From assembly GCA_032164245.1 (NCBI GenBank), contig JAVMKO010000006.1, positions 3,363,001 to 3,427,000 of the forward strand: 64,000 nucleotides of DNA, in the 5' to 3' direction. How positions within the stretch are numbered: the stretch's first letter is position 1; every line of letters begins with the position of its first letter. A program made the position numbers and the translations under genes. Shown one piece after another: positions 12,054 through 23,675 of this stretch. The notes beneath the pieces are model-generated. The model was not told where the DNA came from, ran no database searches, and saw only the letters and a program-made list of their open reading frames with translations. Source of the stretch: Sternotherus odoratus (lineage: Eukaryota; Chordata; Testudines; Kinosternidae).

Positions 12054-13095
12054 CCTGGTGTGACGGGGCGGACCGGCCCCGCACGGGCCAGGGCTGCCCC
12101 TGGCCGGAAGTGCTAGCAGCGGAAGTCCCGCCCCCGCTGCACTGGGCATGCTCCAAATGCTCAGGCAGTATAAAGCAAGGGAGCACAGCTCAGTCTAGGG
12201 GGACTGCCGGAGGGGGAGGACGTGCCGGGAGAGCTCCCACTGAGGACCAGCCCCAGCCACACCAGGAGCCGGAATCGGAGCCGTGGCCGGACCCTGCCTG
12301 CGAGCCTGAAGCTGACCACAGCCTGCCAGATGCCCTAGACCACTACCTGACTGAGGGGGCGACGGACCCAGCCCTATACGGGGGATCAGCAACCAGCCAG
12401 GGGACCCCGTCGCTGGATCAGGTAGGAACTGGCCCCAGGATAGTGAGGGAGTGGTATAGCCCACCCGAAGACACTCAGCGTGTTGCGGTTGGATCTCCCC
12501 GCTGAGTGGGGTCAGGTGCAGGGCCACTAGGCCACACTACCCCAGTGAAGGGGGGGCTGTTAGAGACACGGGCCGCTAGGCCACACTGCCCCAGGGAAGG
12601 GGGATGGATATAGACTCTGGCCCTTGGGCCCCACTGCCCCAGCCAAGGGGGCTGGTACTGACTCTGGCCCTTGGGCCCCACTGCCCCAGCCAAGGGGGCT
12701 GGTACTGACTCTGGCCATTGGGCCACACTGCCCCAGAGAAGGGGGGTTCTGATAGACTCTGGCCATTGGGCCACACTGCCCCAGCCGAGGGGGCTGATAT
12801 TGACTCTGGCCATTGGGCCACACTGCCCCAGAGAAGGGGGGTTCTGATAGACTCTGGCCATTGGGCCACACTGCCCCAGCCGAGGGGGCTGATATTAACT
12901 CTGGCCATTGGGCCATACTGCCCCAGCTGAGGGGGCTGATACTGACTCTGGCCATTGGGCCATACTGCCCCAGCCGAGGGGGCTGATATTGACTCTGGCC
13001 ATTGGGCCATACTGTCCCAGCCGACGGGACTCGTCAGGGACTCCGGCCACTAGGCCTCATTGCCCCGCCTGGGGGGCGTGAACCCTGACACCTGG
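12054..13095 (+). mobile_element. Solo LTR with internal minisatellite
   Basis: The LTR is 12059-13090 (1032 bp). It begins TGTGACGGGGCGG, ends AACCCTGACA, and is flanked by perfect 5-bp target duplications CCTGG (12054-12058 and 13091-13095). A TATA box (TATAAAG, 12169-12175) lies about 110 bp in and sets plus orientation. No primer-binding site, internal region or second LTR follows, so it is the product of LTR-LTR recombination. The second half is a tandem array (see 12522). The TSD size and TG...CA ends fit an ERV or gypsy LTR; which one is not resolved. Confidence 0.85.
12522..13067 (+). repeat. 47/48-bp minisatellite array inside the LTR
   Basis: About 11 to 12 units, each starting GGCCATTGGGCCACACTG or a close variant and followed by CCCCAG. 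Two unit types occur: a 48-bp form containing AGAGAAGGGGGGTTCTGAT and a 47-bp form containing CCGAGGGGGCTGATATT. They alternate twice in 12716-12905, giving a 95-bp higher-order period. The outer units are more diverged. The long minus-strand open frames here are by-products of the array. Confidence 0.9.
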
Positions 13096-13428
13096 GAAGA
13101 AGGATGAGCTGGAGATGAGTGGAAGGGATAGGGGTGTTCGTTACTATTTGGAATTTCTTAATGTCACCAATTCAAACCTTGAGAAGAATTCACTTGGACA
13201 GGAAGCAGCAGGCCAAGGTGTGGATCACTTCTGATTTTTTTCTATGTAATTTTGCCCATTATGCCTGAAGCTAGTGCACGTGTCAGGGCATGTCTAGGCA
13301 GCCTCGCAATGGGGACTACAAGGCGTGTGAGTTGTGGCATGCACTAAAGTGTAGACCCTGTTAGCATGAAATAAAGGGCCCTAATTCATGTTAACGAAGC
13401 CCTGTTTGAAACAGAACTCTGGTTAGAT

Positions 13429-14024
13429 GTTCGGCTGCATGTGTGTGTGTTCTCCTTGTGTGCTGTCCCAGCTCTGCACAGACAGCCGGCACAGCAGACC
13501 CGGAGCAAACCTCCCAATGACCACAAGATCTGTTAAGCGACGAAGGCACCAGGCCAGGTTTATTGTCGACAAAGCACAGTAATAGCACCTGCCAGACTTA
13601 AGACAGGTATGCCCATGACAATGGATGCAGCTCAGTGAGTGAGATACATCCCTATATCCTGATACAAACAAATGACGTACTGCCCCTCTCACATAGTCAC
13701 TGTCCCCTGATGTGGCTAGTTATCATCACCTTCTATATATTGGTTCCATCAAAACATCTCTATTATGTACTGTCACCTTGACCTTATCCTTTAGGAGCTG
13801 TCAGTGTGTTCCTGTTATCTGGGGAGAATATTTTCTTGATATTGGGATGTTTTGATAACACTTGATATGGGATGTGTTTGCATGAGGATTCTGTGTTTAG
13901 CACTTCTTAGGAATGTGTATTTCTGCAATATCAGCCCTGTTCTTGCGAGATGTTGTGATCAGGTCCTGCCTCATACCTGACCTCTGATACATGGGCTTAA
14001 ATCTCAGGCTCTCTTCCTGGTCCA
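13429..14024 (-). mobile_element. Probable ERV 3' LTR with polypurine tract
   Basis: On the minus strand the piece starts TGGACCAGG and ends CAGCCGAACA. It carries a polyadenylation signal (AATAAA, plus-strand TTTATT at 13558-13563) followed by a GC-richer U5-like part. Immediately before the LTR start, at about 14025-14048, the minus strand has a polypurine tract (AAAAGAGAAAACGCGGGGGA), as expected at the 3' LTR of a retroelement. No pol or env is seen beyond, so this is a truncated copy. Boundaries and class are tentative. Confidence 0.45.
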
Positions 14025-14048
14025 TTCCCCCGCGTTTTCTCTTTTTTA

Positions 14049-16032
14049 TACGGATCCCGGAAAAGCATAATGCACAGACTGAAAACGACCCTGTGGGCTA
14101 AACACTGCTCTTTGGCCAGTTTGTATCTGGATAAGCCCTCATTAAATCACATTTTACCTAAACCAGCTACTCCTAGACCCACACACTGCATTAAGTCCCA
14201 ATAGGAATGGATAGCCCTTGGAAGCAGACGATAGGGTGACTCCTGCCAGCTGCTTATTTTACCTACCTTCTTTATAACCACAGGATGCATAACCACTGTG
14301 TTCTAAGGTGCAAGGGAGACCACTTCAATGGGAAACTGAAGCACACAGCGTAAGAGACACCAGTATAAAGAGCACACACAAACACAATCTCCTAGGTGCA
14401 AACTTTCTTCATGTTTGCATTGCACACACCAGATTCTTGCTCCAGACAAGCAGTTTAAATTGCGTGTCATTCAGTGGCAGAAAAAACAGATCATGTCTCC
14501 TGGGTGCTTTGCTTTTTGGTCTGGTACAAACATATCCCTCCCTGTTGCTAAGCAAATTGATGCTTCTTCTCAGCTGACCTGTCCGCACTTGCCTTGCCTT
14601 TCAAAGTGGTTTTCTGCCAGAGGGGCAGCAGGTCTCCTTTTTGTGAGATCTCCTTTGGATTGGGATGGTTGTTCTTCCACAACATGGGGAAAGGCCTCCA
14701 GCTGATATGGCCGCTTTCAGCAGATGGTGAGAGAGAAAGCAGGACTTCCAGCTCCACGGTAGATGTAGGGTAGTTGAGCACAGGAAAGTAATGCACAGTG
14801 GGACGTGGAATGAGCCCTGAATGTTTACTGGTTCTCGTTCTTCAGTGGCCCATGATAGCTCACTCTGGGGTGGTTTTTAAGACACAGGTGGTTATTGGTA
14901 TCTTGGTCACGGGTACCGGGTTGGACTCCTTCCATCCACTACGGCACTTGCAATCAGAGAGCTGCTGCTGATCCTTAGCCTTAAGGTCACATGGCCAGTG
15001 AACTGGAATAAAAGGATTAGCCTCCGGGCTCTGACCCTCGCTTCCCAGAAAGTGAATTTCGTGATGAATAAGGCACCAGCCTCCATAATTACAGCCAAAC
15101 AACAGGAGGGGGTAATGGAGACCTCTGCTAAGTTACTGCTTCGAGTGACCCTTTTCTTTATAGCAGCAAACAACAAACTCAGCTGAAAAAGAAAGCTCTT
15201 TGTCACCCGCAAAACCATATTTTAGCTAAACACTCAGCTTGAGGACAGATTCCAGTTTGTGTGGCTGAGTATTTGTCCATTGCTCCTCTAGCCTGGATTG
15301 AATTTGTATCTTTCAGCTAAACCATGTGTTCCCGGAAGTAGGGAAGACAGGGACAGACATGGCACTAAGGTGAAAATATGTTCCTGCAACATGTGCCGCT
15401 GCTTCCATCTCACAAAAATCTGGGTCAAGCTGCTTTTAAAAGTAGCTTTCCAAGTGAGAAGTATCAGCCAGGCAGAGAACATTTGCCTGAGAATAGCTAA
15501 TATCAAATATGTGCAAAACTGCCAGATAAGCACGGGGTGCAAACCCAGGGTTGCTGCTCTTCTTAATGGCTCAGCAGCTTCCCTGCCACGTCAACGAACT
15601 GTAATCACACATTTTGCTTTATGTCTCTCTAGCTCGCTGATGGCCAATTTCTCTGCAGCAACATTTTTACATGCCTGTTTACTGCATTGAAATTCTGCAC
15701 AACAGCCGCTGCGACAATTGCCTCCGGGCGCTAGAGAATTTAATTGAACCAGCGTGAGAGACCTGATGAATGGGGCGCTCGCACCGACGGGACGGGAGCG
15801 GGGGCAGAATTTCAATGGAGGATTTAAAGAACCGGGTCAGCCATTCCCAGACGGGTAGGCAACCGAGCAAGACCCGGCCCCCTGGGTGCAGAGCGAGGCT
15901 TTTTATCACCATTACTGGCAGAAAACTATTTCCAGTCCTTTGCAAATGGTTTACGGCTTTCCTTGCATCTGGGACGTCAGCAATCCAAAGTTACAAATGT
16001 CAGTGTATGTAGCAGATAGAACATTGACTCCA
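14049..16032. other. Intergenic, possible conserved stretch at 15640-15790
   Basis: No gene supported; many short open frames lie on both strands. The 15640-15790 segment is repeat-free and compositionally distinct (GCGACAATTGCCTCCGGGCG, AATTTAATTGAAC) and may be conserved non-coding DNA, unproven. Confidence 0.35.
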
Positions 16033-16072
16033 TACACACACACACACACACACATGCACAAACACACACACA
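16033..16072 (+). repeat. (CA)n microsatellite
   Basis: An almost uninterrupted CA dinucleotide run with a TG and an AA interruption. Open frames across it are artefacts. Confidence 0.95.
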
Positions 16073-16916
16073 GAGCAAGAGAATATGGGTGGACTGTACA
16101 AGCCATGGGCAAAGGAGAGGAGGAGCTTCCTGTGCCAGGCCTGTTCCTGCTTCCTCTCTGCAGGCTGGTGCTGGCCGTTGGTGGCTGGAGGAAGGGGACA
16201 ATCGAAATCCTGCCTGCCCACTTCCCCCTCCCTTGTGGAGGCCGCACTTCTCCTCCCCAGCAGCCCGCATGAGGGGAAGCCCATACAGGAGAGTAAGAGG
16301 GCGGCCTTATGCTTCCTTACTTCCCTGCATGGGCTTTAACTGAAAACCTGGAGGAAAAGGGGGTGTGGGGGAGTCTTTTTCGACCCTAAACCCTTCCGTT
16401 CTTGTCCAGCAGCTACAGAAGTCCAATTGTTCTCAGAGGGTATCAAACGCAGGTCACAACTCTGCAGGTTTTATACATGAAGACAGAGCCCCCAAAAGGC
16501 AAGTGACTCCCCCCAAGGCGGCACAAGGAGTAGGTGGCAGAGCCGCGAGAGCCCTGGGAAGTTCCACTGGTTCACTTAGAACAGAGAGAGGCCTCCGATT
16601 TATTAACCCTGATCAAACACAGTCAATCTTCTTCCAGAGTGTGCAGGCAGATCCTTCCATTAATCAAACTGGGAGCTGATTGGGAATCATGAGAGACACA
16701 CCCTTAGGAGGAGACCTTCCCCCACCTGTTCCTTGCTGTTCGACCAAGTTTAGGATACCAGCTCCACAGCACTGTTCTGAATATTTCCGCTGCCTCCAGG
16801 GTTAAAACCTCACTTCTCTTCCTGTAAGAGGGCTGTGAAAGTAGGACTGTCATACCCACAATAGGTAGAAAACACAGAGCATGCATCAGTGTGTCCCGAG
16901 GAGACTTTACTTATGT
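16073..16916. other. Intergenic, no gene seen
   Basis: Short GC-moderate open frames in several registers, with no recognisable product. Confidence 0.45.
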
Positions 16917-16938
16917 TCCTTCTTCTTCTTCTTCTTCT
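16917..16938 (+). repeat. (TTC)n microsatellite
   Basis: Seven TTC units. Confidence 0.9.
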
Positions 16939-17075
16939 GTTTCATTCAGAATAGGTCCCTTGCCTAAAATGTTTTACTCCTTCTCTACAGAAATGTCACC
17001 ACCCTGTTATCTTTGGACCTAGCGGAGAAGGCGATAGAGGGTGCTGATTTAAGCACAGCCGTCAGCTGTAACTGG

Positions 17076-17263
17076 AGGGGTGGGATAGCTCAATGGGTTG
17101 AGCATTGGCCTGCTAAACCCAGGCTTGTGAGCTCCATCCCTGAGGGGGGCATTTACGGCACGGGGGCAGAAATCTGGCAGGGACAGGGGGATTGGTCCCC
17201 CTTTGAGCAGGGGGTTGGACTAGATACCTCCTGAGATCCCTTCCAACCCTGATGTTCTGAATC
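17076..17263 (+). mobile_element. tRNA-derived turtle SINE with CR1 tail
   Basis: The 5' half is tRNA-like: GGATAGCTCAATGGGTTGAG contains a good Pol III A box (TAGCTCAATGG, 17086-17096), followed by CTGCTAAACCCAGG. The B-box region (GTGAGCTCCATCCC) is degraded. The 3' half (TTTGAGCAGGGGGTTGGACT through CCCTTCCAACCCTGAT) is the CR1 LINE tail. tRNA-SINEs that borrow the CR1 3' end are established in cryptodire turtles, where CR1 machinery mobilises them. It is not a functional tRNA gene. Confidence 0.9.
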
Positions 17264-18206
17264 TAGTGGCTTTAGTGTTCTGGCAGCAACAGAAACCAAA
17301 GTGAAGCTTTTCCCTGGGTAGGAGGAGTACAGAGCATCCAAATATTTGAAGGAACAGGACATCACATCCCCAATTTTTCCCCCGTCTCTCTCCACCTGAA
17401 CATCTGTCTGTCTGTTCTATACTGCCACTCCTCACTACGATCTGTGTGCTTTCCTCAGTATATAGTCTGGCAATAGGCCCCTAATGGAGATGATAATGTT
17501 TAAGTCAGTTTCAAACGTGATGTTTGAGTTGGTTCAGAATGAGGTGAGCTGGGCTCTACCGTTTGCTCTCTTCGCGGGAGAGGTCTGAAGTCGAGGACAA
17601 AAGGAATCTTTGTCGCCTGAATGGGGCTCCTGCTGAACTGCTCATTTGCGAGGGGAAGGCATCGCTCCCCCAATCTGCTGGGCTCCGGGGTGGGACTGCA
17701 GTGAACATTCCTACTGACTAGCGCCTTAAATAAAGACTACATCCAAAGTAGCAGGTCACAGACTGAAGGAAGAATATCGGCTCTGGGAATACAGGGCGAG
17801 CAAACCTGTCAAAGTCAGCATTATAGGCCGTGTATTGCGCTGCAGACCAAAGGGGAATTGAATACATTTTCAGAGTAGGAGTGAATACAGAGAAACAGCT
17901 GCACTACTACTCACAAGAGCTAGAGGGTTGAGCGGATGAAATGTGATTTGATTGGTATTCCCCGGCACCATCCTCAATGGGGTTCTCTTGTCCCTTAAAG
18001 GAAAGCAAACGTTCCTACCCGGATGGTAAGACAGTCGTTCCGATTTTAACCCCTTCAGATCTCATCTCCAGTCCATACCCATTGCCTTGCTTTCCCGGTA
18101 AATTCAATCTCTTCTCCCTCGAGGAGCGTATCACTAGCTGAAGGATATACTATTTGTAAGCCTCTTTCCTTTGTTGAGGCTCTGGATACACTTTTGGGAC
18201 GCGCCT
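17264..18206. other. Intergenic, no gene seen
   Basis: No supported feature. Confidence 0.5.
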
Positions 18207-18495
18207 AAGGTTACGTCTACACTGAAACGGAACACTGGCGGCTGGCCCATGGCAGCTGACTAGGGCTTGCGGGGGTCAGGCTACAGAGATGTTTAACTGT
18301 AGTGTAGACATTTGGGCTTGGGCTAGAGGTAAGGTTCTGGAACCCTCCCCCGTCGTAAGGTCCCAGAGCCCAAACTCCAGCCTGAACCCGAATGTCTATA
18401 TCGCAGCTAAACAGCTCTGTAGCTCGGGCCCCGTGAGCCTGACTCAGCAGCCACGGGCCAGCCTCGGGTGTATAACTACACACAGACATACCCTA
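18207..18495. mobile_element. Palindromic foldback MITE
   Basis: Two arms of about 85 to 110 nt are inverted copies. The left arm runs from GCTGGCCCATGGCAGCTGAC through TTTAACTGTAGTGTAGACAT to GGGCTTGGGCTAGA. The right arm, reverse-complemented, gives GCTGGCCCGTGGCTGCTGAG and the matching ATATAGACATTCGGG. Outer ends are TTACGTCTACACTG and AGACATACCCTACG. The short spacer is near 18335-18360. It has no coding capacity. Target duplications could not be fixed with confidence. Confidence 0.8.
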
Positions 18496-19332
18496 CGTGA
18501 GTTAAGATCCTAAATCCCATTTTCAAAAGTAGCTTACGTGCTTTGGAGCCTAAGTCACTTTTTCAAACTGGGAATCTCCTTGAACGGCACTGTCAGAGTG
18601 GAGGAAAATCCTTTCTTCTGCAACTTGGCCCAGAGCCTCCATTGCTGTAAATCAGCCTTCTTCTGAAGTCAATGGACGGATGTGGATTTACACCAGCTGA
18701 GGATCCCTTTATGTATAATTCCCAGTCCAAAAAAATCCATAACAAAATTTTATATTAATAAGGGGTTAATGTTGAGAGTACATGTAAAAACCAGAGGGAC
18801 AGAACCAAAAATTACACACCCAGGGAAGAAGTCCAAGTTAAGATTACATTCATAACAAAACCAACCATCTGACTACATTTATTATAGTCCTTTGTGAAAA
18901 TCTGCCATGCTCTGCTTCTATCTGAAACATATTTGTACAGAAATCCAGTGCAATTATTTATGCTGGAGCGGGCATTAGGGAAAATGTGATATATTTGTGT
19001 GTGTGTTATTACGTACAGTAGGAAAATCATTTTCACAGCTTAGGCTCAGTTTCAAGAAAGAGAATTAGTAATCGTATTTGTTTCAGTCTTCATGTCAGCA
19101 GTTATCCGAATTTAAAATGGCAGACCAATCCTTAGTTTAATACATTGATTATTATGCTTCAGATACTAATTTGTGGGCCTGAGTTCTCTCTGGATTATCC
19201 TGGTGCCAGAACGCACGGAATGAGCCCCGATTTTGCTGATGTTGAAACTTGTCTATAAATGAACCAGCTACATCTGTGGGCAGATTCAAAATTCTTCTTT
19301 AACAGCCAGACGTGTGTTACTAAAAATTCAAT
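18496..19332. other. Intergenic, no gene seen
   Basis: AT-rich single-copy-looking DNA without recognisable features. Confidence 0.5.
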
Positions 19333-19472
19333 AATCAGAGAGGTAGCCGTGTTAGTCTGGAATAGCAGACATTCCCACTGCTTGCATCCGACGAAGTGGG
19401 TATTAGCCCACGAAAGCTCATGCTTCAAAACTTTATAGTTAGTCTTTAAGGTGCCACAAGATTTTGTTTCCT
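19333..19472 (+). repeat. Penelope-type repeat with hammerhead-like fold
   Basis: Starts AATCAGAGAGGTAGCCGTGT and TAGTCTGG, then GCATCCGACGAAG, hairpin GTGGG/CCCAC, GAAAGCTCATGCTTC (19384-19425), then AGTCTTTAAGGTGCCACAAG. Same repeat family as 11162 and 51655. The hammerhead-like core has C at U4 and is probably inactive. Confidence 0.65.
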
Positions 19473-20327
19473 CTAAAAATTCAATACGTGTCTCATCACC
19501 TCCACAAACACAAACGTTGTTTTCTAAAAACAGGGGAAATAAATAGCTCTCACAGAACTTCATGACTTGCAGCAAGCTTGATGCCAGTAGGAACTGTGGA
19601 TAAATGGGAACTAGTTGCATTATTATTTATAAATATGCTATGCCCCTCAGGCATGTATCTGTGTGATATTACCCTGCCTGAGTGCACAGAGAGATCAAAA
19701 CCTTAGACCATCATTTCTCCTGTACCACTGGGCTGTCAAGCAGTCCAGGTCCCCCATTGACTCTGGTCACTCGCTAGTTGAGGTACTTCCTGTGGTAGAT
19801 CAAAAAGGGCTGTAATATGAGGAAGGAAAAGTAAAACAATTCAAACAATCACCAGCTTTATAGCTGTGAACTGGGACTCCTCAGCCCAGTAGCAAAGCTG
19901 TTTGCCGAGGCCAAAGCCTCTACAAGATCAAAAGATTCTGGTCTGTTTCAGGACCTGACTACAGAGTGGGTGGGCAGAAGGCGTCAGTAGCTGCAAGCTG
20001 ACACGGAGATTGACTGGCTTCCGCTCCGTGGCTCCGTTCCCGGATTCAGCCCTGTGGGAAGTGTCGGGGTTTGGGGCTCTAGCTCCAAGGGGACCACTGG
20101 TAGCTTTAGCTATGGGGGGGGGGGGGACGATTGCCCACCCCCTGCTGAAACCGGGAGCAGAGCCGTGGGGAGTGCAGACGTAAGGCATGGTCAAGATAAT
20201 ATTTGGTCCTGCCTCAGTCCAGGGGACTGGAATTGAGTTCGCTGACAGTCCTATGATTTTATGATTTAAGAAGAGAGTATGACACCCAAATGGAGCGACG
20301 GGTGTGGGAAGGGTTAACAAATAAGAT
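19473..20327. other. Intergenic, with a poly-G tract
   Basis: No gene supported. A run of 13 G occurs at 20114-20126. Confidence 0.45.
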
Positions 20328-21055
20328 CATAGAACCATAGAATCATAGCAGATTAGGGTTAGAAGGAACCTCATGAGGTACCTAGTCCAACCCCCTGCTC
20401 AAAGCAGGACCAATTCCAAACTAAATTATCCCAGCCAGGGCTTTTTCAAACCGGGCCTTAAAAATCTCTAAGGAAGGAGATTCCACCTCCCTAGGTAACC
20501 CATTCCAGTGCTTCACCACCCTCCTAGTGAAATAGTGTTTCCTAATATCGAACTTAGACCTTTCCCACTACAACTTGAGACCATTGATCCTAGTTCTGTT
20601 ATCTGCCACCACTGAGACCAGCTGACCTCCATCCTCTTTGGAACCCCCCCCCCCCCTTTCAGGTAGTTGAAGGCTGCTATCAAATCCCTCATTCTTCTCT
20701 TCTGCAGACTAAACAAGCCCAGTTCCCTCAACCTCTCCTCATGTGCTCCAGCCCCCTAATCATTTTCGTTGCCCTCTGCTGGATTCTCTGCAATTTGTCC
20801 ACATCCCTTCTGTAGTAGGAGGCCCAAACCTAGACACAATACTCCAGATGTAGCCTCGCCAGTGCCGAATAGAGAGGAATAATCACGTCCCTCGATCTGC
20901 TGGCAATGCCCCTACTTATACAGCCCAAAATGCCATTAGCCTTCTTGGCAACAAGGAGAACACTGTTGACTCATATCCAGCTTCTCATCCACTGTAACCC
21001 CTAGGTCCTTTTCTGCAGAACTGCTGCTTAGCCGGTTGGTCGCCAGCCTGTAGCA
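20328..21055 (-). repeat. CR1 LINE 3' segment
   Basis: A 0.73-kb CR1 copy on the minus strand, from the ATCATAGAA tail through the 3' UTR into the RT C-terminal coding region (minus-strand protein traces such as [20 protein letters not shown] near 20680-20730). It is interrupted by stops and a 13-bp poly-C run (20644-20656). 5'-truncated and inactive. Confidence 0.9.
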
Positions 21056-21591
21056 GGTTACAAGATCACATTACATAGGTAGCAGTTGCATAACGTGGTG
21101 GTTCTTGATGATTCTGAGTGCTTTCTTTTTAAAATTTACCATAAATAAATAAACAAATAAAATCCATCACGCACAATTGGCTAGTATCTTATAGGCATTG
21201 CAGCAGAGTTGAGTCTTGAACCAGTGTTTAAGGCAGGAGAGAACATTGGGCAGATTTTGATTCATTCAGAGGGGACAGTCCATGCATCCGCAGTAGTGCA
21301 GAAATCATGGAGACAGTTGTGAGACACGCTGGTGAAAAGGCTGGGACATGCTGGGGAGCAAAGAAGATGGGACTTGCCATGAGATGAGACACGGGGAATG
21401 AGTAAAGAGAGGCAGCATGGTGAAGGGGAGTGAGTGGAGGAATTGAAAGAAGGGATGATGTGGTCAAGCAATGTGGCTGCCTATTTGGGATACTGGAAAG
21501 GCGGTGGCTGCCATACATCAAGACAAGAGACGCCGAGTGCCTAAACTAGAATTTTAGCTGCATGGAAAAGAAAGAAAAGACCAGACTTTGG
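21056..21591. other. Intergenic, no gene seen
   Basis: A minus-strand Pro/Ser-rich open frame (21228-21521) matches nothing I recognise and is probably chance. Confidence 0.4.
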
Positions 21592-22261
21592 GCTTGGTTA
21601 CACTTACAGCTTTATAGCGGTTTTGGTTATACCTGCCCTCGTATACAGCTGTAGGGCTAGCGCTACAGCATGTCCACACTGAGACCCGCCAGCGGTATAG
21701 CATGGCCACATTTGTGGCACTTGCAGTGGCACAGGGAGTGGTGCATTATGGGCAGCTATCCCAGCATTCATCTGGGTGCAACATACTTTTCAAACGATGG
21801 GGGTGGGGGGGAACGTGTTATGTGAATGCGGATGGAGAGAGCGAGTGGATTTTTGGTGTGCTGAGAGTGTGTCAGCAAATTTCCTTTGCAATACAAAGCC
21901 TGCTAGTCTTCTCTTTCACACAGGCTCACTCCGTAAACATTTGCATTGCTTATTTGCTGAGTTAAGATATAAACTCCGAAAACGTACTTCCGCATTCCTT
22001 CAGCCGAGTTCAAAACAAAGGGAAGAGACGTCAATTGCCTTAAATGGCTTAGAGGCATCTCCAGAGATCACTCAAAAGTGCTGGATTGTTACTACCCTTT
22101 ACACTGGAGATAATATGGAGCACTCAATATGCTACAGCTGTTACTCCTCGGGGAAGGGAGGATTACCAGGACTGGTTTAACTGTTCCTCACCAGTCTGGA
22201 CAGGCAGTTAGCTATAGAGCTCCTGGAGGCTTTATAGCACTATAAAGTGCCAGTGTAATCA
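21592..22261. mobile_element. MITE candidate with inverted ends
   Basis: The left end GGGCTTGGTTACACTTACAG (then CTTTATAG) and the reverse complement of the right end GGGCTTGATTACACTGGCAC (then TTTATAG) form a terminal inverted repeat of about 28 bp. TTT flanks both sides and could be a 3-bp target duplication. The interior includes GTGCATTATGGGCAGCTATC, a motif frequent in turtle Harbinger-like MITEs. No transposase is present. Confidence 0.65.
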
Positions 22262-23675
22262 AGCCCTTTGGCAGAGATATGGAGAAAGAGTCAGCAGTAT
22301 TTGTACACTGCCTGGAAATGAGGCTCAGGGGTCAAAGATGCACCCAGGTTATGAGATTGCTTCACTGGAAAGAAACACAACTATTTCACAATTTGATAAT
22401 CACTAGAGCAATCCAAACTGATTAAAAAAACCCCCCTGTATTTACTAAGGATCTGAGTCAGCAACATCCCACCAGACATGTATAGGATTCATTCCTATGG
22501 GTGTTTCCCACGGCCCCTCCCCCATATAAAGCTTGAGAGAATAGACTTTGGAGGGTGGTACCAACACAGAATATAAAAGAGATGGAACCTCCCCTCATGC
22601 CTCAGAGACAGTAAACAGACACTACAAGCCAATGCTATAGTCTGGAGGACCACTGCAAACTGCCCATGTGGGTGTGCAGACATTTGCTCACTGCTCTGGG
22701 ATCCCAGACAGAAAGCGCCCCCCCCCCCCCCCAGAGGACTGTTCCCAGGTTGGCAGAAGCATGGGCCTGTTATGGCGTGGCCATCACATGGGATGTTCAG
22801 TGCCTTGCTCTCCTGCAGAGGGAGAGGCCAGGATTTCACCCTGTGTGAATGGTGGCACCAAAGAGCAGGCTTGCAAAGACCAGATTCCACAGAGAACTAA
22901 ACCCTCCCTAAGCCAACCACAGTACTCGTCCCAAGGAAGTCTATGGCTCTAGAAGGCAAATGGGGCTGGGCCAGAGCTGTGTTTAACAATTTAGATACAG
23001 TACCGGATAACATCTAAAGAAAGCAAATCTTTATAACAAATGCCCAATTTGTTCTCTTGCCTTCGCTCGGTTTGATGGAACTGATGGGAGTATTGTAGAT
23101 TTCTAGTGGCTGTTTTTGGCAGTTAGCAGCATTGGATGGTGTGGGCTACACCAGGAAGTCTTAATGCAAGGCTTTCGCCTCTGGTGCATAACACAGCTGA
23201 TGCTCTAGGTTTCCATAACAAAATAGTTTTTAAATTGAAAGAGTCTTCTGCGGCTCCAAATTGCTTTCCTGTGTGTTTTCATCTGGAGAACAGCAGGTGA
23301 ATGGGAACATGCCCAAACCGATTTTTATTTCCTAGTAATTCCCACACGGATGAGGTATGCAAGCTAGCAGCAGCCAAACAAATATGCTGAGGCTGGCGTG
23401 GTGGGGAGCTGGTGGGCAACGCTAGACAAACAACAGGAAAACAAACACAGAGTTTTAATAGAAAATTGAAACTTAATCAGAGCAGAGGTACAGTACTTTA
23501 ACACCAGTGTATTGCTGGTTCCAGTCGATAGTTCTCTCTTATGACAAAATGGACTAAATACTTTGGGTTGAATTTGGGTCAACCAAGTCTGAAATTAAAT
23601 CATGCAGGAGTCAGACCAAAAGATCCTTTGTCTAATCTGTGTCTTTCTGCAGCAACTGTATAATTAGATAATGTA
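22262..23675. other. Intergenic, with a poly-C tract
   Basis: A 15-bp poly-C run lies at 22718-22732. No supported gene. Confidence 0.45.

Noticed and set aside
12475..13010. Three long overlapping minus-strand open frames with repeats such as GAVWPNGQS
   Set aside because: They are the 47/48-bp minisatellite read in different frames; unit lengths mix frames and the array lies inside an LTR.
12522..13067. CRISPR-like array
   Set aside because: Units are contiguous and lack unique spacers; vertebrate minisatellite.
15951..16284. Minus-strand frames with Cys/Val runs
   Set aside because: They cross the (CA)n microsatellite and are artefacts.
17076..17150. A tRNA gene
   Set aside because: A box is good but the B box is degraded and the sequence continues into a CR1 tail, so it is a SINE.
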